DNA of 64,000 nucleotides, taken from positions 18,956 to 82,955 of the forward strand of contig NZ_SSBK01000028.1 in NCBI RefSeq assembly GCF_004795035.1. Direction: 5' to 3'. Origin of the DNA: Streptomyces sp. A0958 (lineage in GTDB: Bacteria; Actinomycetota; Actinomycetes; Streptomycetales; Streptomycetaceae). Below, in pieces: positions 25,827 through 34,577 of this stretch. The notes below the pieces were generated by a model. It was not told the DNA's origin and searched no databases. It was given only the letters and a program-made list of their open reading frames with translations. The stretch's first letter is position 1. Each line of letters starts with the position of its first letter. The position numbers were made by a program, and so were the translations under genes.

Positions 25827-27941
25827 TCAGGGGGCTTTGACGAGTTCCGGTGCGCGGGGCGCGGACGCGCCGGGGGTGCGGCTGAGCGCGCCCGGCCACC
25901 AGATCCTGCGCTGCAGGGCCACGCTCGCCGATGTCACCAGGTAGGTGCGGACGAGGAAGGTGTCCAGAAGGACGCCGACGGCGATCACGAAGCCCATTTC
26001 GACGAGGGCGGCCAGCGGCATGTTCGTCAGGACGACGAACGTGGCGGCGAGGACGAGCCCGGCCGATGCGATGACCCCGCCGGTGGTACGCAGGGCGGTC
26101 AGCGCGGCCTCGGTGGGTTCGGCGCCGCGCCGGGCCTCTTCGCGGACCCGGTGCATCAGGAAGATGCCGTAGTCGACGCCGAGGGCGACCAGGAAGACGA
26201 AGGAGAGCAGGGGCAGTCCGGGGTCGGTGCCCTTGAGCCCGAGGAGCGGTTCGAAGAGGAGTCCGCCGATGCCGAGGGATGCGCCCCAGACCGCGACGAC
26301 GGCGGCGACGAGCAGCAGGGGCGCGACGAGGCTGCGCAGCAGGGCGATCAGGACGAGGAGGACGGAGAGCAGTACGAGCGGGACGACGACCTTCAGGTCC
26401 CGGGAGCCGGCCGTCTCCAGGTCCATCTGCTGGGCGGTCGGGCCGCCGACGTGGCTGCCGGGCAGCCGTTCGCGCAGGGCCAGGACGGTGGCCTTCTCAC
26501 CCGCGGACTCGGGTGCGGCCGAGGTGGTGACGGACAGTTCGGTCCAGCCGCCGCCGCTGCGGCCCCGCTCGGCGGCGACGCCCTCGGTGGCCCGGGCCTT
26601 CGCCAGCGTCTCGGCGGCCCGTTCGGTGGGGGTGGTCACGGTGACCGGCCGGCTGGAGCGGCCGGGGTAGGCGTCGGCGAGGGTCGCCATGGCCACGACC
26701 GAGTCCGGCTCGGTGGTGAAGGAGTCCTCCTGCTTGAGGTCGCCGGGCAGGTTGAGGACCCCGAGCGACAGCGCGCCCAGCAGGGCCCCGCCGGTGACGA
26801 GGACGGCGACGGGCCGGCGCCCGGCGGAGCCGCCCATGGCGGCGAACAGCGAGCGGCGGCGACGCGGCTCGGAGCCGTACACGGGCACGAGCGGCCAGAA
26901 CACCCGGCGGCCCAGCAGGACCAGGACGGCAGGCAGCAGGGTCAGCATCGCCAGGAGCGCGCACAGCACGCCGACGGCGGCGATGGGGCCCATGCCCCGG
27001 CTGCTGCTGAGATCGGCGGCCAGCAGGCACAGGAGGCCCGCCGCGACCGTCCCGGACGAGGCAAGGACGGCGGGCCCGCAGCCGCGCAGCGCCGCCGCCA
27101 TCGCCTCGTGGGGGCGTTCGGCGCGGGTCAGTTCCTCGCGGTAGCGGGAGACGAGCAGCAGTGCGTAGTCGGTGCCCGCGCCGAAGACGAGGATGGTCAT
27201 CACGGCGGAGCTCTGGCCGGTGACGGTGACGTCGAAGCCCCGGTTGAGGCCGTGGACGACACCCATCGACAGGGCGTCGGCGACGCCCGCGACGACGAGC
27301 GGCACCAGCCACAGCAGTGGGCTGCGGTAGATGAGGATCAGCAGGACCGCGACGACGGCGACGGTCGTGTAGAGCAGCGGTCCGCCGAGCGAGCCGTAGA
27401 CCTTCTGGGCGTCCACGGTCAACGCCCCGGGCCCGCCGACCTCGGCGGCCAGTCCGTCGCCGCCCCGCACGGTCTCGCGGACATCGTCGACGAAGGCGGT
27501 GCGGGCCTCGTCGTCCTGTCCGGGCTCCGTCGTGGAGACCGGGTACATCAGCGTGGTGCCGTCCTTCGACGGGACGGCGCGCGGGGGCGCGGCAAGGGTG
27601 TGGCCGCTCGCCACCTCGGCGGTCTGCCGGTCCGCGAGGGCCCGGTCCGCGGCGGTCAGCCCGCTGTCGCGGTGGTAGACGAGCACGAGGTCGGTGGACT
27701 CGCCGCCGGGCAGCGCGTCCTGGACCTTCGCGACCTGCGTGGAGTCGGCGCTCGTCGGGAGGTAGTCGACGGCCCGGTTCTGCTGTACGTCGGCCAGCTT
27801 GCCCGCCAGCGGTCCGGCGATCGCGAGCGCGGCGACCCAGAGGGCGACGATCGCCCAGGGCAGCATGCGCCACCGGCTGTGCGCCCGCGCCCGCTCGTCG
27901 GCGTCCTGTGCGCTCTCGCCCGCGTTCTGTGCGGTTCTCAT
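25827..27941 (-). CDS. MMPL/RND-family membrane exporter
   Basis: 704-aa transporter with the MMPL layout: one helix (about residues 30-50), a large extracytoplasmic loop, five helices, a second loop and five helices. DYALLLVSRYREELTRAERP and the second-half DYGIFLMHRVREEARRG are the paired helix-end motifs with the proton-relay Asp-Tyr. Substrates of such pumps are lipids or drugs. It is first in an operon with a histidine kinase and regulator, 32 bases downstream. Confidence 0.92.
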   Translation of the reverse strand: MRTAQNAGESAQDADERARAHSRWRMLPWAIVALWVAALAIAGPLAGKLADVQQNRAVDYLPTSADSTQVAKVQDALPGGESTDLVLVYHRDSGLTAADRALADRQTAEVASGHTLAAPPRAVPSKDGTTLMYPVSTTEPGQDDEARTAFVDDVRETVRGGDGLAAEVGGPGALTVDAQKVYGSLGGPLLYTTVAVVAVLLILIYRSPLLWLVPLVVAGVADALSMGVVHGLNRGFDVTVTGQSSAVMTILVFGAGTDYALLLVSRYREELTRAERPHEAMAAALRGCGPAVLASSGTVAAGLLCLLAADLSSSRGMGPIAAVGVLCALLAMLTLLPAVLVLLGRRVFWPLVPVYGSEPRRRRSLFAAMGGSAGRRPVAVLVTGGALLGALSLGVLNLPGDLKQEDSFTTEPDSVVAMATLADAYPGRSSRPVTVTTPTERAAETLAKARATEGVAAERGRSGGGWTELSVTTSAAPESAGEKATVLALRERLPGSHVGGPTAQQMDLETAGSRDLKVVVPLVLLSVLLVLIALLRSLVAPLLLVAAVVAVWGASLGIGGLLFEPLLGLKGTDPGLPLLSFVFLVALGVDYGIFLMHRVREEARRGAEPTEAALTALRTTGGVIASAGLVLAATFVVLTNMPLAALVEMGFVIAVGVLLDTFLVRTYLVTSASVALQRRIWWPGALSRTPGASAPRAPELVKAP

Positions 27942-28065
27942 GGGAGGCCCCCTTTTTCGTCCGTCCGGGTGTCCGGTCCTGTCCAGACTTCCGTCGGGGC
28001 GGGGGCGACGCGTCGCGCCGGGGGCCGACTTCGCGGCTACTTCCGGGGAGGGTGCGCCGCTCCGG

Positions 28066-28863
28066 TTACTCCCCGGGGAGTACGGGGGCGGAGGAGGCCT
28101 GCGGCCGGGCGGGCCCGTCGGGGAGGCGGCCCCAGCGGGGGTCGTCCCAGCGGTCGGCGGCGAGGCCGAGCAGCCGTATCCGGTCGATGAGTTCCGCCGG
28201 TGCGCCGTGGGCGCGGAGCCGGGCGGGGGCGTACCGGACGAGCCAGGCGGTGAGCGTGGCCCGGATCTCGTCCTCGTCGTCCCAGGCGGTCCAGGGCAGT
28301 TGGTCCCCGAGCAGCTCCCACTCCCACGCGGCGACCAGGCCGGCCAGATGACCGTCCGCCGGGGGCCCGGTCAGCGCCTCCCAGGCGGCGAGCCAGGGCC
28401 CGGCGGTGGCGGATGCCTCGATGACCGTCGTCAGGACGTCGTGCACAGGCACCACCGGATGCGGCTCGCTCAGGGTGGACGCCCACCAGGCGTGCAGGAA
28501 CTCCCGGACCGCCGCGGCCTGCGCGTCGGGCCACTCCTGCCAGCGGCCCAGGGAGAACGAGCGCCCGACGTCCGCCGGCCAGGCGTCGTCGAGACCGCCG
28601 GCGAGGGCGCGGGCGAACTGCGGCAGGATGCGGCGCAGCACGGCGCCGTGGTCGGTCCAGTCCGTGGCCTGCCAGCTGCGCCGCAGCAGGTCGGGGTCCA
28701 GCGCGGTGTCCGGCGTCTTGAGCTGCGCCAGCTCCTCGGGACCGCCCCAGTGGCACTCGCAGTTGTGCTCGTCGGGGTGGGCGGTCATGCCGGCGAAGGT
28801 GACGCTCAGGTGGTCCAGCGCGGCGGCAAGGCGCAGGCGTGCGCCGGTCTGCTCGGGGCTCAT
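28066..28863 (-). CDS. hypothetical protein with HNCECHWG motif
   Basis: 265-aa soluble, Trp- and acid-rich protein, unrecognised. The most striking motif is DEHNCECHWGG near residue 31, a compact His/Cys cluster that could bind a metal. The middle is helical (GRWQEWPDAQAAAVREFLHAWW), and the protein ends in a Pro/Ala linker. GC-rich codon use is like the neighbours and the frame is intact, so it is likely real. It sits between the MMPL operon and the TerB-like gene, in the same direction as both. Confidence 0.7.
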   Translation of the reverse strand: MSPEQTGARLRLAAALDHLSVTFAGMTAHPDEHNCECHWGGPEELAQLKTPDTALDPDLLRRSWQATDWTDHGAVLRRILPQFARALAGGLDDAWPADVGRSFSLGRWQEWPDAQAAAVREFLHAWWASTLSEPHPVVPVHDVLTTVIEASATAGPWLAAWEALTGPPADGHLAGLVAAWEWELLGDQLPWTAWDDEDEIRATLTAWLVRYAPARLRAHGAPAELIDRIRLLGLAADRWDDPRWGRLPDGPARPQASSAPVLPGE

Positions 28864-28940
28864 CGGGGAGCTCGCAATCGGGGCTCCGGGGGCTTGCGCC
28901 GTCCGAAGAGACCCAATCTACCGGGGCGCCGTCCGGAGGG

Positions 28941-29645
28941 TCAGGAGGGCGTACGCGCCGCCGCGGCGAGGAGACGGGCGGTGTCCTCGGCGCGGAGCCG
29001 CAGCGCCCCGCCGACCGTGGCCAGCACCTCGCGTTCGGCCGGGCTGTACGCCCCGTCGGCGAGGGCGATCCGGGCGCCCTGAAGCAGAATCGATTCGCGT
29101 CCGGCGGGGGCGAGGTGCGGGGCGAGCGGTTCCAGCGCCTCGTGGAGCTCGATCGCGAGGGCCGCCCCGCAGGCCTCGGCCGCGGGGTCGAACGCGGAAC
29201 CGTGGCCGATGTCGGCGGACAGGACCTCCACGACGGTGGCAAGCTGCTCCGACGTGCAGTCGTCGAAGCCGGCGCCGCGCACGGTCTCGACCGCGGTCTC
29301 CAGGACCGTACGGGAGGTGCTGCCGCCCGCCGCGAGGACGCCGAGGGCCACGGTGTGCACAGCGTCCCTGAGCATCGCGGAGAACCGGGTGGTGGTGGGG
29401 TGGTCGAGCGCCTCCGGGTCGAAGTGCTGGTGGCAGGCGGCGCATTCGACGACCGGGCCCGCGGTGCCGCGCCGCAGCAGCGGCACACCGAGCACGGTGA
29501 AGCGGCGACGGCCGGTGAGACGGCGGTAGTTGCGGTCGCCTCCGCAGCCGGGGCAGAAGAACTCCCCGTCGCCCACGGCGTCCCACAGCGTGCGGGTGCC
29601 GCAGATACGCAGCTTCATGGCGCGTTGTCCCAGGGCTGACCGCAC
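28941..29645 (-). CDS. TerB-like protein with N-terminal zinc ribbon
   Basis: 234 aa. N-terminal double Cys pair (Cys31-x2-Cys34 in CPGCG and Cys68-x2-Cys71 in CAACH) forms a zinc ribbon. The C-terminal 150 residues are helical in the TerB style, with GARIALADGAYSPAEREVLATVGGAL carrying the acidic DGxYSxxE loop. TerB domains bind calcium-like ions in tellurite/stress systems, but no other ter gene is near. GTG 29645 has GGAGG eight bases upstream; an internal ATG at 29618 lacks one. Confidence 0.82.
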   Translation of the reverse strand: MRSALGQRAMKLRICGTRTLWDAVGDGEFFCPGCGGDRNYRRLTGRRRFTVLGVPLLRRGTAGPVVECAACHQHFDPEALDHPTTTRFSAMLRDAVHTVALGVLAAGGSTSRTVLETAVETVRGAGFDDCTSEQLATVVEVLSADIGHGSAFDPAAEACGAALAIELHEALEPLAPHLAPAGRESILLQGARIALADGAYSPAEREVLATVGGALRLRAEDTARLLAAAARTPS

Positions 29646-29784
29646 GTCGCACACCTCCGTAACTCCCCCGTGCCCCCAAGGGCGCGGGAGGTACCCCTCG
29701 GCATCATTGCCGTGTGAACGTGATGTTAACCACATCCCCGTGGCGCCGTCAGTACCTCGCCTGTCACAACCGCCCGGAGATGGC

Positions 29785-29822
29785 CGAACCCCGCCCCCCG
29801 GAAGCGGGTGGGGCGGGGTTCG
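29785..29822 (-). terminator. leuA terminator
   Basis: Perfect 13-bp stem (29785-29797 with 29810-29822), loop with an inner CCG/CGG pairing, 38 bases after the leuA stop. Confidence 0.8.
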
Positions 29823-29859
29823 TCGGACCGTACGGCTCCGGGCCCTTTCGGGCGCCGGA

Positions 29860-31647
29860 TCAGCGGGTGGCGCGGTTGACGGCCGAGACGACCGCCTTCA
29901 GGGAGGCCCGGGTGGTGTTGGCGTCGATACCGATGCCCCACAGGACCTTTCCGTCGATGGCGCACTCGATGTACGAGGCGGCCTGTGCGCTCGCGCCCTC
30001 GCTCATGGTGTGCTCGGTGTAGTCCAGCAGCCGGGCGTCGATGCCGATGGCCTGCAGCGCTTCGAAGAACGCGGAGATCGGGCCGTTGCCGGTGCCGGTC
30101 AGCACGGTGTCCGCGCCGTCCACGGTCGCCTCGACGGTGATCGTGTCGCGGCCGTCGGAACCGGTCGTGCTCTGGCCGGAGCGGATCTGTACGCGGCCCC
30201 AGGCGTTGTCCGGGTTGGGCAGGTACTCGTCCTGGAACACGGTCCAGATCTGCGCCGGCGTGACCTCGCCGCCCTCGGCGTCGGTCTTGGCCTGAATGAT
30301 CCGGGAGAACTCGATCTGCATCCGGCGCGGCAGGTCCAGCTTGTGGTCGTTCTTCAGGACGTACGCGATGCCGCCCTTGCCGGACTGCGAGTTGACCCGG
30401 ATGACCGCCTCGTAGGAGCGGCCGACGTCCTTCGGGTCGATCGGCAGGTACGGCACGGCCCACTCGATGTCGTCCACCGTCCTGCCCTGGGCGGCCGCGT
30501 CGGTCTCCATGGCGTCGAAGCCCTTCTTGATGGCGTCCTGGTGGGAGCCGGAGAAGGCGGTGTAGACCAGGTCGCCCGCGTAGGGGTGGCGCGGGTGGAC
30601 CTCCATCTGGTTGCAGTACTCGCTGGTGCGGCGGATCTCGTCGATCTGAGAGAAGTCGATCTGCGGGTCCACGCCCTGTGAGAACAGGTTCATGCCCAGC
30701 GTCACCAGGTCGACGTTGCCGGTGCGCTCGCCCTGGCCGAACAGGCAGCCTTCGATCCGGTCCGCCCCCGCCATCAGGGCCAGTTCGGCGGCGGCGACGG
30801 CGGTGCCGCGGTCGTTGTGCGGGTGGACGGACAGGCAGACGAACTCGCGGCGCGACAGGTTGCGCGACATCCACTCGAACCGGTCCGCGTGCGTGGACGG
30901 CGTCGAACGCTCCACGGTGGCGGGCAGGTTGAGGATGATCTCGCGGCCCTCCTCGGGCTGCCAGACGTCACAGACCGCCTCGCAGACCTCCAGGGCGAAG
31001 TCCAGCTCGGTGTCGGTGAAGATCTCGGGGCTGTACTGGTAGCCGAAGATCGTCTCCTCGCCCAGGATCTTCTCGGCGTACTCCATGACCAGCCGGGTGC
31101 CGTCCACGGCGATCTGCTTGACCTCGTCCCGGGTGCCTCGGAAGACCACGCGGCGGAAGGTGGGGGCGGTCGCGTTGTACAGGTGGACGGTGGCGCGGTG
31201 GGCGCCGCGCAGTGACTCGACGGTGCGCTCGATCAGTTCCTCGCGGGCCTGCGTCAGGACGGAGATCGTCACGTCCTCGGGGATCGCGCCCTCTTCGATG
31301 ATGGAGCGGACGAACGCGAAGTCGGTCTCACCGGAGGACGGGAAGCCGACCTCGATCTCCTTGTAGCCCATGCGTACGAGCAGGTCGAACATCTCGCGCT
31401 TGCGGGCCGGCGACATCGGGTCGATCAGGGCCTGGTTGCCGTCGCGCAGGTCGGTGGAGAGCCAGCGGGGAGCCTTGGTGATCCGCTTCTCGGGCCAGGT
31501 GCGGTCGGGGATGTCGACGGCCTCGTAGCGGCCGTACTTGTGGACCGGCATCCCGGACGGCTTCTGCAGCACCGTCGCGTTGGTGATCGGCGTGGGGCGG
31601 CCGACGGCGTTCGAGGCGGGGGGCTGCGCGGGATTCACTGCGGTCAT
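29860..31647 (-). CDS. leuA: 2-isopropylmalate synthase
   Basis: First committed step of leucine synthesis: condenses acetyl-CoA with 2-oxoisovalerate. 595 aa, with STDLRDGNQALIDPMS at the barrel start, SVHPHNDRGTAVAAAELAL carrying the metal-binding HxH-type region, and a C-terminal LeuA regulatory domain for leucine feedback. The ATG at 31647 follows GAGGAG. A leucine-rich leader peptide and competing hairpins precede it, so control by attenuation is expected besides feedback inhibition. Confidence 0.96.
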   Translation of the reverse strand: MTAVNPAQPPASNAVGRPTPITNATVLQKPSGMPVHKYGRYEAVDIPDRTWPEKRITKAPRWLSTDLRDGNQALIDPMSPARKREMFDLLVRMGYKEIEVGFPSSGETDFAFVRSIIEEGAIPEDVTISVLTQAREELIERTVESLRGAHRATVHLYNATAPTFRRVVFRGTRDEVKQIAVDGTRLVMEYAEKILGEETIFGYQYSPEIFTDTELDFALEVCEAVCDVWQPEEGREIILNLPATVERSTPSTHADRFEWMSRNLSRREFVCLSVHPHNDRGTAVAAAELALMAGADRIEGCLFGQGERTGNVDLVTLGMNLFSQGVDPQIDFSQIDEIRRTSEYCNQMEVHPRHPYAGDLVYTAFSGSHQDAIKKGFDAMETDAAAQGRTVDDIEWAVPYLPIDPKDVGRSYEAVIRVNSQSGKGGIAYVLKNDHKLDLPRRMQIEFSRIIQAKTDAEGGEVTPAQIWTVFQDEYLPNPDNAWGRVQIRSGQSTTGSDGRDTITVEATVDGADTVLTGTGNGPISAFFEALQAIGIDARLLDYTEHTMSEGASAQAASYIECAIDGKVLWGIGIDANTTRASLKAVVSAVNRATR

Positions 31648-31680
31648 GGCGTAGGGCTCCTCGGGGTCCTTCTACGGGAC

Positions 31681-31743
31681 GGCCGACTGTGTCACTGCAA
31701 CACCAGACTCCGCGGGGAGGGGGTCGGCCTACGACTACAGGCC
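31681..31743 (-). promoter_or_regulatory. leuA: leuA transcription attenuator (competing hairpins)
   Basis: On the minus strand GGCCT (leader codons 14-15) can pair with AGGCC (31726-31743 hairpin). The same GGCC is also the left arm of GGCCGAC...GTCGGCC (31729-31723 with 31687-31681). The two stems exclude each other. A ribosome that finishes the leader covers the first stem and lets the second form; a ribosome stalled at Leu codons 5-8 leaves the first free. This is the classical attenuator logic. Confidence 0.65.
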
Positions 31744-31782
31744 CTCGCCGCGGCAGCTAAGAAGAAGCAGCCCGAAACGCAT
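31735..31782 (-). CDS. leuA leader peptide MRFGLLLLSCRGEGL
   Basis: Fifteen-residue ORF, ATG to TAG, with four Leu codons in a row (CTG CTT CTT CTT; CTT is rare in this GC-rich genome) and a fifth at the end, 88 bases before leuA. Leader peptides of this kind control leuA in Streptomyces and other actinobacteria by attenuation. TAGTCT lies about 10 bases upstream of the ATG, so the leader may be leaderless or nearly so. Confidence 0.75.
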   Translation of the reverse strand: MRFGLLLLSCRGEGL

Positions 31783-31940
31783 GATGCGTCGAGACTAGCC
31801 GAGGGGCGCCCGAGACGTCGGTGCTGTATCAGTATGCGGGACCGAGCGGCTGAAACACCCAACGGTGGCCAATCACTCTATTTCGTCAATCACGGTTGCA
31901 ACCAGTGACTTCGCGCTTACGCACTGCCACAGTCGTGTGT

Positions 31941-33017
31941 ATGCAGCCTCGATTCCAGCAGGGGTTCCACCCCGTCTTCTGCACCATCGTCCCGCCCCAC
32001 CTCCTCGACAAACTGTCCCAGTCCGACGACCCCGTCCTCGCGGGCCGGGCCCGCCGCACCCTGCAGTCCGACGCCGCCCGGCGCACCCGGCGGCACATGA
32101 CCACCGTCGCCCGGCCCACCGCCGCACCCGAGCCGGACGACGACCGGTCCGCCAAACCCGACCGCACGCTCTACGACTGCCGCCACGGCACGGACCTGCC
32201 GGGCACCAAGGTCCGCGCCGAGGGCGAGGACCCCACGTCCGACGCCAGCGTCAACCGCGCGTACGCGGGCCTCGGCGCCACCTTCGAACTGCTGCTCAGC
32301 GCCTACGGCCGACGCTCCATCGACGGCCACGGCCTGCCGCTGATCGGCTCCGTCCACTACGACGAGAAGTACAACAACGCCTTCTTCGACGGCGAGCAGA
32401 TGGTCTTCGGTGACGGGGACGGCGAGATCTTCCTCGACTTCACCGTCGCCATCGACGTGATCGCCCACGAACTGACGCACGGCCTCACGCAGTACACGGC
32501 CAACCTGAGCTACTACGGCCAGTCCGGCGCGCTCAACGAGTCGGTCTCGGACGTCTTCGGCTCCCTCGTCAAGCAGCACTCGCTGGGCCAGACCGCCGCG
32601 CAGGCCGACTGGCTCATCGGCGAGGGTCTGCTGGCCCCAGGGGTCCAGGGCGTGGCGCTGCGCTCGATGAAGGCACCCGGCACGGCGTACGACGACGACG
32701 TGCTCGGCAAGGACCCGCAGCCCGCCTCCATGGACGACTACGTCCACACCGGCGACGACAACGGCGGGGTGCACCTCAACTCCGGAATCCCCAACCGCGC
32801 GTTCTACCTCCTGGCGACCGCGCTCGGCGGCAGTTCCTGGGAGCGGGCGGGCCAGCTCTGGTTCGATGTGCTCACAGGTGGTGAACTGGCGGTGGACGCG
32901 GACTTCGCGGCCTTCGCCCGCCTGACCGTGGCGGCGGCGCGCAACCGCTTCGGCGACGGCGACGAGGTCGAGGCGGTCCTCAAGGCCTGGTCGGAGGTGG
33001 GCGTTCCGACCAGTTAG
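31941..33017 (+). CDS. protealysin-type M4 metalloprotease
   Basis: 358-aa zinc metalloprotease: HELTH (His176, Glu177, His180), the third ligand Glu200 in NESVSDVFG and the transition-state His in GVHLNSGIPN. There is no signal peptide, only a short propeptide with CTIVPPHLL at residues 14-22, the conserved PPxxL element of protealysin-like precursors, so it is probably intracellular or exported by another route. The next gene encodes its emfourin inhibitor. The start is taken at the ATG giving MQPRFQQG; no clear ribosome site. Confidence 0.9.
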   Translation: MQPRFQQGFHPVFCTIVPPHLLDKLSQSDDPVLAGRARRTLQSDAARRTRRHMTTVARPTAAPEPDDDRSAKPDRTLYDCRHGTDLPGTKVRAEGEDPTSDASVNRAYAGLGATFELLLSAYGRRSIDGHGLPLIGSVHYDEKYNNAFFDGEQMVFGDGDGEIFLDFTVAIDVIAHELTHGLTQYTANLSYYGQSGALNESVSDVFGSLVKQHSLGQTAAQADWLIGEGLLAPGVQGVALRSMKAPGTAYDDDVLGKDPQPASMDDYVHTGDDNGGVHLNSGIPNRAFYLLATALGGSSWERAGQLWFDVLTGGELAVDADFAAFARLTVAAARNRFGDGDEVEAVLKAWSEVGVPTS

Positions 33018-33057
33018 GCAGACACCGACCGGCCCGTCCGGCGTGGAAGGACAGCAC

Positions 33058-33324
33058 ATGCGGATTCAGGTGAGCAGGACCGGCGGCTTCGCCGGTATCG
33101 CGCGCCACCGCGAGATCGACACATCCGGACGGGCCGACGCCCAGGAGTGGGAGGCCCTGGCGGGCTCAGCACTCGCCGAGGGCCAGGACGCCGCGCCCGG
33201 GGGCGTCCCGGACGGCTTCAGCTACCGGATAACGGTCGACGGCCGGACCGTGCACTGCGCGGACCCGCGCCTCACCGACGCCCAGCGCGCCCTGATCTCA
33301 CGCATCCTGAAGGAGGGCGCGTGA
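33058..33324 (+). CDS. emfourin-like M4 protease inhibitor
   Basis: 88-aa protein beginning MRIQVSRTGGFAGIARHREID and ending with DAQRALISRILKEG, the layout of emfourin, the proteinaceous inhibitor encoded beside protealysin-type proteases. It lies 40 bases after the protease gene on the same strand and so should be made together with it to keep the enzyme inactive in the cytoplasm. GGAAGG lies seven bases before ATG 33058; an upstream GTG at 33043 is inside that site. Confidence 0.85.
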   Translation: MRIQVSRTGGFAGIARHREIDTSGRADAQEWEALAGSALAEGQDAAPGGVPDGFSYRITVDGRTVHCADPRLTDAQRALISRILKEGA

Positions 33325-33397
33325 GATGGGCGGGCGGTGAGACGGGCGGGTGACGCGGGCGGGCGGGTGACGCGGGCGGGCCCGTAAGACGGGGCCC

Positions 33398-33571
33398 GGC
33401 TGGCGCCGCTCAGAACCCCAGCTTGCGCAATTGCTTGGGGGCCCACTCCCACGGCCGCCCTCGCACCCCCCTCGGCCCCAGGGGGCCTCAGCGGCTTCGC
33501 ACGGCTGCGCCGGCCTCCGGCCGCCGGGTTCCTGGCGCCGCTCAGAAACCCAGCTTGCGCAACTGCTTGGG
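33398..33571. repeat. duplicated era 3' end (two 40-bp direct copies)
   Basis: 33398-33437 and 33532-33571 are 38/40 identical. The second is the true end of era (last ten codons, stop and bases beyond); the first is a detached copy 134 bp downstream. The spacer is a GC-rich stretch with stem-forming GCCTCCGGCCGCC-like sequence. Confidence 0.9.
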
Positions 33572-34507
33572 ATCGCGCTGCCAGTCCTTGGCGACCTTCA
33601 CGTGCAGGTCGAGGAAGACCGGGGTGCCGAGCAGGGCCTCGATGTGCTTGCGGGACTTGGTGCCGACGTCCTTCAGGCGCTTGCCCTTGGGGCCGATGAT
33701 GATGCCCTTCTGGCTGGGGCGTTCGATGTAGACGTTGGCGTGGATGTCCAGCAGCGGCTTGTCCGCCGGCCGGTCCTCGCGCGGCAGCATCTCCTCGACG
33801 ACCACCGCGATGGAGTGCGGCAACTCGTCGCGTACGCCTTCGAGCGCGGCCTCGCGGATCAGCTCCGCGACCATGACCATCTCCGGCTCGTCGGTGAGGT
33901 CGCCCTCGGGGTAGAGCGGCGGGCTCTTGGGCAGGAGGGGGGCGATCAGGTCGGCCAGCAGCTCGACCTGCTGGTCCTTGACGGCCGAGACCGGGACGAT
34001 CTCCGCCCACTCGAAGCCGAGCTCCTCGCCGAGCCGGGAGACGGCCAGCAGCTGTTCGGCGAGCTGCTTGGAGTCGACCAGGTCGGTCTTGGTGATGATC
34101 GCGATCTTGGGCGTCTTCCTGATGCCCGCGAGTTCCTTGACGATGTACTTGTCGCCGGGGCCGAGCTTCTGGTCGGCGGGCAGGCAGAAGCCGATGACGT
34201 CGACCTCGGCCCAGGTGGTGCGCACGATGTCGTTGAGCCGCTCCCCCAGCAGGGTGCGCGGCTTGTGGAGGCCGGGGGTGTCGACCAGGATCAGCTGGGC
34301 GTCCGGCCGGTGCACGATCCCGCGCACGGTGTGCCGGGTCGTCTGCGGCCGGTTGGACGTGATGGCCACCTTCCGGCCGACCAGAGCGTTCGTCAGGGTG
34401 GACTTGCCCGCGTTGGGACGTCCCACGAAGCAGGCGAAACCGGCCCGGTGGGGGGCGGTGTTCTCAGCCTGCCGCGCAGCGGCTTCAGGGTTAGGTCGAG
34501 CGCTCAT
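33542..34507 (-). CDS. era: GTPase Era
   Basis: Ribosome-assembly GTPase that binds 16S rRNA near its 3' end. G1 GRPNAGKST, G2 with TTRHTVRG, G3 DTPG, G4 TKTD, and a C-terminal KH domain with GIIIGPKGKRLKDVG in 321 aa. ATG 34507 is preceded by GACAAT seven bases away, the leaderless box seen also at dusB, recO and hemW; ATG 34516 would start inside it. The last ten codons are duplicated downstream. Confidence 0.96.
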   Translation of the reverse strand: MSARPNPEAAARQAENTAPHRAGFACFVGRPNAGKSTLTNALVGRKVAITSNRPQTTRHTVRGIVHRPDAQLILVDTPGLHKPRTLLGERLNDIVRTTWAEVDVIGFCLPADQKLGPGDKYIVKELAGIRKTPKIAIITKTDLVDSKQLAEQLLAVSRLGEELGFEWAEIVPVSAVKDQQVELLADLIAPLLPKSPPLYPEGDLTDEPEMVMVAELIREAALEGVRDELPHSIAVVVEEMLPREDRPADKPLLDIHANVYIERPSQKGIIIGPKGKRLKDVGTKSRKHIEALLGTPVFLDLHVKVAKDWQRDPKQLRKLGF

Positions 34508-34514
34508 GGCGCCC

Positions 34515-34520
34515 ATTGTC
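34515..34520 (-). promoter_or_regulatory. era: -10-like GACAAT box of era
   Basis: GACAAT with seven bases to the ATG at 34507; part of the recurrent leaderless pattern. Confidence 0.35.
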
Positions 34521-34577
34521 CCCGATCGCGGGGACCGCGGGGCACCGAGGCGCCCGCCACGGCCCCCGGGCCCCGCT

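Noticed and set aside
31941..33017. Secreted thermolysin-like protease with a long propeptide
   Set aside because: No signal peptide and only a short PPxxL propeptide; the emfourin neighbour supports the protealysin type.
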